NCBI GenBank assembly: GCA_021812505.1
Contig: JAKANG010000002.1
Location: forward strand, 1 to 18,919
DNA: 18,919 nucleotides
Reading direction: 5' to 3'
Origin: Pseudomonadota bacterium
Lineage (GTDB): Bacteria > Pseudomonadota > Alphaproteobacteria > Rhizobiales > Beijerinckiaceae
The notes under the pieces were generated by a model that was not told the DNA's origin, ran no database searches, and saw only the letters and a list, made by a program, of their open reading frames with translations. Shown piece by piece: positions 13,937 through 18,919 of this stretch; within the stretch, counting starts at the first letter, position 1, and each line of letters opens with the position of its first letter. Made by a program: the position numbers and the translations under genes.

Positions 13937-14514
13937 GTCCGCGCATCGTACTCGGCCTCAGCGGCGCCTCGGGCGCAGCCATTGGACTGCGCATCTTTGA
14001 AATCCTGCAGAGCCTTGGCGCAGAAACCCATGTTGTCGCCACCCGCGCCGCCGCGCGGACCCTCGCCGAGGAAATCGCGCCCGATGCGATGAAGCGCTTG
14101 CGCGCCCGCGCGCCGCATTGGCACGATGTCGACAATGTCGGGGCTCCGATTGCTTCGGGCTCCTTTCCCACCGCTGGCATGATCGTCGCCCCTTGCTCGG
14201 TGCGCACACTGTCGGCCATCGCGCACTGCCATTCGGACAGCCTTTTGACCCGCGCCGCCGATGTTCACCTCAAGGAGCGACGCCCGCTGATCCTGCTCGT
14301 CCGCGAAACGCCGCTGCATCTCGGCCATCTGCGCGCCATGACGGCGGCGACCGAAGCCGGCGCCATCGTCATGCCGCCGGTTCCGGCCTTCTATCTCGGG
14401 CCTAAATGCGTGGACGACATCATCGACCAGATCGCCTACCGCGCAGTCGATCTGCTGCGGGCGTTCGAACCTGCCGCGCGGGAATGGCGCGGGCCGACCT
14501 CCTACGCCGGGTGA
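13933..14514 (+). CDS. ubiX: UbiX, flavin prenyltransferase
   Basis: UbiX joins a dimethylallyl unit to FMN to make the prenylated flavin cofactor of UbiD. The 193-residue protein has the N-terminal flavin-binding GLSGASGA (GASG at residues 11-14). The conserved middle reads VAPCSVRTLSAIAHCHSDSL, LTRAADVHLKERRPLILLVRETPLHLGHL follows (split over about 113-142), and the C-terminus has IVMPPVPAFYLGP and CVDDIIDQIAYRAVDLL. ATG 13933 is chosen because it overlaps the ubiD stop by 4 bp and gives the standard family N-terminus, although the frame is open further upstream inside ubiD. It is the last gene of the rightward ubiDX unit. About 80 bp then separate it from the convergent pirin gene, with no clear terminator. 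Confidence 0.95.
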   Translation: MSPRIVLGLSGASGAAIGLRIFEILQSLGAETHVVATRAAARTLAEEIAPDAMKRLRARAPHWHDVDNVGAPIASGSFPTAGMIVAPCSVRTLSAIAHCHSDSLLTRAADVHLKERRPLILLVRETPLHLGHLRAMTAATEAGAIVMPPVPAFYLGPKCVDDIIDQIAYRAVDLLRAFEPAAREWRGPTSYAG

Positions 14515-14594
14515 GGCGATCGCCCGCGGGTCGACAGGAGTCGCGCGACGAGCCGATCAGCGGAATCCGGGAGCCGCCGCACGCATCCTCAGGA

Positions 14595-15308
14595 TCAGGC
14601 CAACGGCAGATCGCTCGTGTCGACGAGAACGATCTCGCTGTCTTCCAGCGCCTTGATCGAAACCACATCGAGATTCTTGATCGCGGCGCCGTCGCGGGCG
14701 CCGAGGCGCAGGCCGTCGATCTCGACCGCGCCGGTCGCCGGCACGAGATAAAGGCGCCGGCTCTTGTCTGAGCGGTAATCGGCCGTCTGGCCCGCTTTGA
14801 GCGTGGCTGCGGCCACGCGGGCTTCGGCGCGGATCGGCAAAGCGTCGCGGTCTTCGGCGAAGCCCGAAGCGAGGATCACGAAATTGCCCGCGCGCGCTCC
14901 GCGCGGGAACGGACGGGTCCCCCAGTTCGGCTTTTCGCCGTAACGGGTCGGCTCGATCCAGATCTGGAAAATCTCGGTGACATCCGGCTCCAGATTATAT
15001 TCGGAATGGGCGACGCCTGTTCCCGCCGACATGACCTGGACGTCGCCGGCCTCGGTGCGGCCCTGATTGCCCAGACTGTCGCGATGAGTGATCGCCCCTT
15101 TGCGCACGAAGGTGATGATTTCCATGTTGCGGTGCGGATGGGTCGGGAAACCGGAACGGGGTTGAATGGTGTCGTCGTTCCACACCCGCAGCGCGCCCCA
15201 GCGGCTGCGCCTCGGGTCGAAATAATCGGCGAACGAAAAATGATGCCGGGCGTCGAGCCAACCGTGGTCGGCATGGCCAAGGCTGTCGAAAGGACGGATA
15301 TCGATCAT
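14595..15308 (-). CDS. Pirin family protein (YhhW-like, possible quercetinase)
   Basis: Pirins are bicupin metalloproteins; bacterial YhhW has quercetin 2,3-dioxygenase activity. The 237-residue protein has the metal set H57 and H59 (PTHPHRNMEIITF), H101 and E103 (SAGTGVAHSEYN), the same numbering I recall for E. coli YhhW. The second cupin half (about 150-237) is shorter in motifs and probably binds no metal, as usual. A GGAG seven bases before ATG 15308 supports the start. It is divergent from a LysR regulator, and an AzoR-type reductase follows that regulator. This grouping recurs in proteobacteria and points to handling of quinones or flavonoid-like electrophiles. The real substrate is not shown by the sequence. 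Confidence 0.93.
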   Translation of the reverse strand: MIDIRPFDSLGHADHGWLDARHHFSFADYFDPRRSRWGALRVWNDDTIQPRSGFPTHPHRNMEIITFVRKGAITHRDSLGNQGRTEAGDVQVMSAGTGVAHSEYNLEPDVTEIFQIWIEPTRYGEKPNWGTRPFPRGARAGNFVILASGFAEDRDALPIRAEARVAAATLKAGQTADYRSDKSRRLYLVPATGAVEIDGLRLGARDGAAIKNLDVVSIKALEDSEIVLVDTSDLPLA

Positions 15309-15394
15309 CGGTGATCTCCATCATTGTTGGAGGCCGCAGCGCATGCGGCGACAATTTGAGCTTGATTTAATCTCTTTCGTGTTTTCCGTTTAGT

Positions 15395-15409
15395 GGCATA
15401 AGATATGCC
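15395..15409. promoter_or_regulatory. 15-bp palindrome between pirin and lysR
   Basis: GGCATA-AGA-TATGCC is a perfect 6-bp inverted repeat with a 3-bp centre. It lies in the 122-bp divergent region. Its centre is about 20-21 bp, two helical turns, from that of the next repeated element, the spacing often seen between the two sites of a LysR-type tetramer. Confidence 0.5.
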
Positions 15410-15412
15410 GTT

Positions 15413-15430
15413 CTATTCGAGAAAGTTGAA
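15413..15430. promoter_or_regulatory. Candidate LysR-type box, copy 1 (pirin/lysR region)
   Basis: This 18-bp element, containing TTCGAGAAAGTTGAA, ends directly before the lysR ATG. It matches the copy at 16369-16386 at 16 of 18 positions. The core has imperfect dyad symmetry (TTC-A ... T-GAA) and a T-N11-A layout as in LysR-type boxes. At this place a bound regulator could repress its own gene and act on pirin. Confidence 0.55.
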
Positions 15431-16360
15431 ATGTCTGGTCCCGGCGTCCCGACCTTCGATCAGCTGCAAATCTTTCTAGCCGTGGTTGAAACCGGCAGTT
15501 TCGCCGGCGCCGCGCGCAAACTGAACCGCGCGGTTTCGGTCATCAGCTACGGCGTCGTCAATCTCGAGGCGCAACTCGCCGTCGCCTTGTTCGAACGCGA
15601 GGGAACCAAAAAGCCGCGCCTGACCGAAGCGGGCCGCGCCCTGGTCGCCGACGTCCGCAACATCGCCCAGGGCGTCGATGGCTTGCGCGCCAAGGTCAAG
15701 GGCATGCTCGACGGTCTCGAAGCCGAGGTCCGCCTTGCCGTCGACGTGATGGTTCCTCCAACCAGGCTCGCAAGTCTCTTGCGCGCGTTCAGCGAAAAAT
15801 TCCCTTCGGTGACCTTGCGCCTGTCGGTCGAGGCTTTGGGGGCGGTGGCGAGCCTGGTGATGGATCGCCGCGTCGTGTTCGGAGTCAGCGGTCCCTTGCC
15901 CTTCGGCCACGACGAACTGGTGAGGATCGTCGTCGGTTCCGTCGAGCTTGTCCCCGTCGCGGCGCCGGATCACCCTTTAGCGCGCCTTGGAACGCTTCCG
16001 CCGGGCGCCGGGCTTGATCACATCCAGCTGGTGCTGACTGACCGCTCGGCCTTGACCGAAGGCCGCGATTTTGGCGTTTTGAGTCGGCGGACCTGGCGGC
16101 TCGCCGATCTGGGCGCCAAACATGCGCTGCTGCGCGAGGGGATCGGCTGGGGGAACATGCCGCTCGCCATGGTCGAATCGGACCTCGCCTCGGGCGCGTT
16201 GATGCGACTCGCCATGCCTGATTTTCCTGGCGGGACCATCAGCCTTTCCGCGATCTACCGCCGCGACGCGCCGCCCGGTCCCGCCGCGTCCTGGCTCCTG
16301 CAGCAATTCGTCGCCTGCGGCGCGCAGGACAAGGCGGGGTTTGGCGATGCGGAAATCTGA
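15431..16360 (+). CDS. LysR family transcriptional regulator
   Basis: A 309-residue LysR-type regulator. The N-terminal winged helix-turn-helix (FDQLQIFLAVVETGSFAGAARKLNRAVSVISYGVVNLEAQLAVALFER, split over residues 9-57) ends in the usual LTEAGRALV. A linker helix and a two-part ligand-binding domain follow (EVRLAVDVMVPPTRLASLLRAF; GHDELVRIVVGSVELVPVAAPDHPLA; REGIGWGNMPLAMVESDLASGALMRL). One departure is KLNRAVSVISYGVVNLE, where most relatives have a Q-S/P-A-I-S type recognition helix. The start is the ATG after GAAAG; a ribosome-binding site is weak. It is divergent from pirin and upstream of azoR on the same strand, so both are likely targets. Ligand unknown; a quinone or electrophile is a reasonable guess. 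Confidence 0.93.
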   Translation: MSGPGVPTFDQLQIFLAVVETGSFAGAARKLNRAVSVISYGVVNLEAQLAVALFEREGTKKPRLTEAGRALVADVRNIAQGVDGLRAKVKGMLDGLEAEVRLAVDVMVPPTRLASLLRAFSEKFPSVTLRLSVEALGAVASLVMDRRVVFGVSGPLPFGHDELVRIVVGSVELVPVAAPDHPLARLGTLPPGAGLDHIQLVLTDRSALTEGRDFGVLSRRTWRLADLGAKHALLREGIGWGNMPLAMVESDLASGALMRLAMPDFPGGTISLSAIYRRDAPPGPAASWLLQQFVACGAQDKAGFGDAEI

Positions 16361-16368
16361 AATCCAAC

Positions 16369-16386
16369 CTTTTCGAAAAAGTTGAA
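16369..16386. promoter_or_regulatory. Candidate LysR-type box, copy 2 (upstream of azoR)
   Basis: The element contains TTCGAAAAAGTTGAA and starts 9 bp after the lysR stop, about 128 bp before the azoR ATG. It repeats the element found before lysR with two changes in 18. The A/T-rich sequence that follows (16385-16406) could hold the azoR promoter, though I could not fix -35 and -10 boxes. Confidence 0.55.
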
Positions 16387-16513
16387 TAAATTATCCAAAA
16401 TTATTCGGCTGTCCGGAGGACCTTTCCTCTGCAAGACTTCGGCCCAGTCGCGATCGAGGCAGCCTTCCGTTGAGCCCGAAAGCGAATTGCGATCCAGGCG
16501 AAAGGGCCAGACC

Positions 16514-17122
16514 ATGAATCTCTTGCATGTCGATTCCAGCATTCTCGGGCCGGGCTCGGTCAGCCGCCTGATTTCGGCTGAAATCATCGCTGCCGAACGT
16601 CGCCGCCATCCCGAGGCGACCGTGACCTATCGCGACCTTGCCGCGGAACCGGTTGGCCATCTTTCCGGCGCGCATCTCGCCGCCGCGCAGGGCGGCGCGG
16701 CGCAGACGCCGGCGCTCCAACGCGATCTCGCCGCGGGGCAGGCGGCGCTCGACGAGTTTCTGGCGGCGGACGTCGTCGTGATCGGCGCGCCCATGTACAA
16801 TTTCTCCATCCCGAGTCAGCTCAAGGCCTGGATCGACCGCCTGGCGGTCGCAGGCAAGACGTTCCGCTACACCGAAAATGGCCCCATCGGCCTTGCCGGC
16901 GGCAAAAGGATCATCGTCGCGTCGTCACGCGGCGGTTATTATGGCCCCGAAACGCCAGTCGCCTTCCTCGACCATCAGGAAAATTATCTGCGCGGCGTTT
17001 TCGGCTTCTTTGGCATTGACGACGTGACTTTTATCCGCGCCGAAGGCATTGCGCTCGGGGAAGACCGCCGGGCCGAGGCCATCGCCGCCGCCAGACGCGA
17101 CATCGAAAAGATCGCCGCCTGA
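16514..17122 (+). CDS. azoR: FMN-dependent NADH:quinone/azo reductase, AzoR type
   Basis: AzoR is a cytosolic flavodoxin-fold enzyme that reduces quinones by two electrons and also azo dyes. Quinone detoxification is thought to be its natural job. The 202-residue product has the FMN-phosphate loop at the N-terminus ([19 protein letters not shown]), the central [37 protein letters not shown], and VASSRGGYY, all typical. The length equals the family norm. ATG 16514 is preceded by AAAGGG and gives the standard N-terminus; the frame is open to 16382, but that stretch contains the repeated regulatory element and is not expected to be coding. It follows lysR with a 153-bp gap, so it probably has its own promoter. 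A strong hairpin terminator lies downstream. Confidence 0.93.
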   Translation: MNLLHVDSSILGPGSVSRLISAEIIAAERRRHPEATVTYRDLAAEPVGHLSGAHLAAAQGGAAQTPALQRDLAAGQAALDEFLAADVVVIGAPMYNFSIPSQLKAWIDRLAVAGKTFRYTENGPIGLAGGKRIIVASSRGGYYGPETPVAFLDHQENYLRGVFGFFGIDDVTFIRAEGIALGEDRRAEAIAAARRDIEKIAA

Positions 17123-17133
17123 CGATCGCGTCG

Positions 17134-17154
17134 TCGAGCCGGCATGAGGCTCGA
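17134..17154. repeat. 7-bp inverted repeat after azoR
   Basis: TCGAGCC (17134-17140) and GGCTCGA (17148-17154) flank a 7-nt loop, GGCATGA. It precedes the main terminator hairpin, making two hairpins in tandem after azoR. No T tract follows. Confidence 0.45.
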
Positions 17155-17168
17155 AAGGCGAAACCAAC

Positions 17169-17203
17169 CGAGAGCCGGCGCCCGGACTGGGCGCCGGCTC
17201 TCG
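17169..17203. terminator. Strong bidirectional terminator-like hairpin between convergent azoR and hydrolase genes
   Basis: A perfect 15-bp stem, CGAGAGCCGGCGCCC with GGGCGCCGGCTCTCG, encloses the 5-nt loop GGACT. The plus-strand sequence that follows is cattgttgtt, and the minus-strand sequence is gttggttt. Both are T-rich but not pure T tracts. Its place between two converging genes suits a terminator working both ways. Confidence 0.8.
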
Positions 17204-17212
17204 CATTGTTGT

Positions 17213-18100
17213 TCAGCGCGCTGAGCAACGCTTCAGAAACGATCGCAGCGTGGACGCGGTTTCGACCGGAAACTGGTCGATGAAAAAATGGCCGGCTGGC
17301 AAGGACGCCTGCTCCATGCGCAGGCAGCGGGCGGCCCATTCCGCCGGGATGTCGAAGAGTTTCGCCATTTGCCCGTTGGTGCCGAAAAAGACGAGGGTCG
17401 GGCGCGCGATCCTGACGTCGATGTCCTGCGCGTCATGTTGGAGATCGATCGAAGCGGCGGCCCGATAATCGGAGCACGAGCCGTGGATCATTTCGGGGTT
17501 GCGCCAGGCGGCGCGATAGGCGGCCATCATTTCCGGGTCGAAGTCGGAGATTTTCGCCGCGCCCCAGCCAACCAGGCAGGTCTCGAAGAAATAGTCGGGG
17601 TCGTTGCCGATCAAGCGCTCCGGGAACGGGGCTGGCTGCGACAGGAAATACCAATGCCAGTAGGCGCTCGCCAGAAAGCGATCGACTTTCAAGAACATGG
17701 CGTGGGTGGGCGCAATGTCCATGACGCAAAGCGAAAGGACGGCCTCGGGATGGTCGAGCGCCATGCGATGGGCGACGCGGCCGCCGCGATCGTGGCCGAT
17801 CACGTGGAAGCGGGCAACGCCCAGTTCGCGCATCAGGCCGAGTTGATCCGCGGCCATCGCGCGGAACGAATAATTCGAGAAATCCTCCAGGCATTTCGGC
17901 TTGTCGGACTCGCCATAGCCGCGCAGGTCGGCGCAAACCACGGTGAAGCTCGAGGCTAGAATGGGCGCGACCCGCGCCCATAGCGCCTTGCTCTGGGGAT
18001 AGCCATGCAGGAGGAGGACCGGCGCGCCCCTGCCGCCGACGACGCAGGAAATGGCGACGCCATCCACCGAAACCGTCTTGCGCTCGAAGCCTTCAAACAT
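17213..18100 (-). CDS. Alpha/beta hydrolase with haloacetate (fluoroacetate) dehalogenase signature
   Basis: The 295-residue protein has the alpha/beta hydrolase fold with oxyanion motif LHGYPQ and an aspartate, not serine, at the nucleophile elbow: GHDRGGR. Compared with the fluoroacetate dehalogenase of Rhodopseudomonas palustris as I remember it, every key residue is present. These are nucleophile D104, carboxylate-binding R105 and R108, acid D128 (VMDIAPT), halide pocket H149, W150 ([15 protein letters not shown]) and Y212 (SDYRA), and base H271 (PAGHFF). Such enzymes hydrolyse haloacetates to glycolate plus halide. ATG 18100 is chosen because it aligns with family N-termini; an ATG at 18151 would add 17 residues, 4 bp after the transporter stop. 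It probably shares a transcript with the AEC transporter. An epoxide hydrolase is the alternative, made less likely by the halide pocket. Confidence 0.9.
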   Translation of the reverse strand: MFEGFERKTVSVDGVAISCVVGGRGAPVLLLHGYPQSKALWARVAPILASSFTVVCADLRGYGESDKPKCLEDFSNYSFRAMAADQLGLMRELGVARFHVIGHDRGGRVAHRMALDHPEAVLSLCVMDIAPTHAMFLKVDRFLASAYWHWYFLSQPAPFPERLIGNDPDYFFETCLVGWGAAKISDFDPEMMAAYRAAWRNPEMIHGSCSDYRAAASIDLQHDAQDIDVRIARPTLVFFGTNGQMAKLFDIPAEWAARCLRMEQASLPAGHFFIDQFPVETASTLRSFLKRCSAR

Positions 18101-18155
18101 CTTGGCGCTCGCGTTTTGTCCGAGGTGCGCCCGGGCGGCGCGCGATCTCATTTTT

Positions 18156-18919
18156 TCATGCGCGCATCGCCAGGGCGAGATAAATCGAAATGGTCAGGAC
18201 CGAGACGATCGTCGAGTACAATACGGCTTTCGCCGTGATATCCGCCTCGCGGTCATAGAATTCGGCCAGCATGAAAGGGCCCGTGCCGGTCGGCAGCGCC
18301 GCGAACAGGACGGCGGAATGGGCGAGGAGCGGCGGCAGCCGGAACACGAGCGCCGCCAGAATCCAGGTCAGGACGGGGTGGAGAACCAGCTTGAAGCCGA
18401 CCAGCATGGCCGTCTTTGCGGGCTCCCGTCTGGTTGTTTCCCGCTTCTCCGCGAGGAAGAGGCCGAGCGCGACCAGCGCGCAGGGAGACGCCGCGCCACC
18501 CAGCAATTTGAGAAAGCTCTCGACGGACGGCGGAATCGCCAGTCCGGACAGCGGAATGCATGCGCCAAGAACCGGCGCGGCGACCAGCGGGTTTTTGACG
18601 ACGGCCCCAACGACGCTCGCGACGAGACGCGCGGGATGCTTCTCGCTTTGCAAACCGGCCTCGATCAGCGCGATGGCCAGGGCGAAGAGCACGCAGACCG
18701 TGACGATGGTGGCGATCAGGGCCGGCGTCATGGCTGCGTCGCCGAGGGCAAGCGCGGCGAGAGGAAAGCCCATGTAACCCGTATTCGCGTAAGACGCATT
18801 GAGGCCGTCGATCGCCGCGTCTGCGAGATGCGGGGATCTGCGCAAGCTGAGCCCGAGAGCAAGCGCAAAGACGAAAAGGCATCCGAGACTATAGGCGGCG
18901 ATGAAGCCCGGTCGCCAGA
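18156..18919 (-). CDS. AEC family transporter (5' end outside window)
   Basis: AEC (auxin efflux carrier) family proteins move small carboxylates and other anions across the inner membrane. The visible part, about 253 residues, begins [23 protein letters not shown] (split in the first visible helix). It includes the conserved [15 protein letters not shown] and continues through [11 protein letters not shown] and VLHPVLTWI to [29 protein letters not shown] near the C-terminus, with about eight membrane segments. The N-terminal 60 or so residues lie beyond the window, so the start is not seen. A TTG at 18845 is only an internal codon, since the frame continues upstream with good family sequence. 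The hydrolase gene follows within 60 bp, suggesting that the transported compound is the hydrolase substrate or product. Confidence 0.9.
   Translation of the reverse strand, partial: WRPGFIAAYSLGCLFVFALALGLSLRRSPHLADAAIDGLNASYANTGYMGFPLAALALGDAAMTPALIATIVTVCVLFALAIALIEAGLQSEKHPARLVASVVGAVVKNPLVAAPVLGACIPLSGLAIPPSVESFLKLLGGAASPCALVALGLFLAEKRETTRREPAKTAMLVGFKLVLHPVLTWILAALVFRLPPLLAHSAVLFAALPTGTGPFMLAEFYDREADITAKAVLYSTIVSVLTISIYLALAMRA

Noticed and set aside
14515..14594. Short palindromes (GGCGATCGCC, GTCGCGCGAC) after ubiX as a terminator.
   Set aside because: They are short, lack loops and T tracts, and such GC palindromes are expected in this base composition.

Overview
The window is a high-GC, tightly packed stretch of a bacterial chromosome. 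The TPP-riboswitch-controlled ThiO, the UbiV/UbiU/UbiT and UbiD/UbiX set, a FNR-type box, the dual-adaptor RND pump and the codon use all suggest an alphaproteobacterium, probably of the Hyphomicrobiales. The order is an inference; no marker here fixes the genus. No insertion sequence, CRISPR array, phage gene or origin was seen.

Layout. (1) 1-5888, minus strand: a five-gene run read leftwards. It encodes two lipoprotein adaptors, one RND permease (a TriABC-like arrangement), a 54-residue membrane protein and a SCO1/SenC protein cut by the window edge. A TetR regulator (5988-6668) diverges from it, and a near-perfect 26-bp dyad operator lies between them. (2) 6641-7237: a tRNA-Glu(CTC) whose promoter sits in the end of tetR, then about 480 bp with no convincing gene. 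(3) 7238-8464, minus: a lone thiO under a complete TPP riboswitch, with a visible promoter and a plausible ribosome-binding-site sequestering hairpin. (4) 8478-14514: an anaerobic-life block. It holds an NnrS-family membrane protein, ubiV-ubiU-ubiT (oxygen-independent ubiquinone hydroxylation) on the minus strand, and divergent ubiD-ubiX (the decarboxylation pair) on the plus strand. A FNR-type box lies between ubiT and ubiD, and a weaker relative lies upstream of nnrS. (5) 14595-17122: pirin, a divergent LysR regulator and an AzoR-type FMN reductase, with an 18-bp element repeated upstream of lysR/pirin and upstream of azoR. (6) 17169-18919: a strong hairpin terminator, then an alpha/beta hydrolase with the complete catalytic and halide-pocket set of fluoroacetate dehalogenase, downstream of an AEC-family transporter that runs off the window.

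How the genes work together. Block 4 is the most coherent: UbiU and UbiV carry all eight Fe-S cysteines with the spacing of the E. coli proteins, UbiT is the lipid-binding partner, and UbiX makes the prenyl-FMN cofactor that UbiD needs. All five genes could answer to one oxygen-sensing regulator through one 81-bp intergenic region. Block 5 looks like a quinone/electrophile-response module under its own LysR protein. Block 6 looks like a small haloacid or carboxylate uptake-and-dehalogenation unit. Block 1 is an efflux system with two unusual passengers, the 54-residue protein and SCO1.
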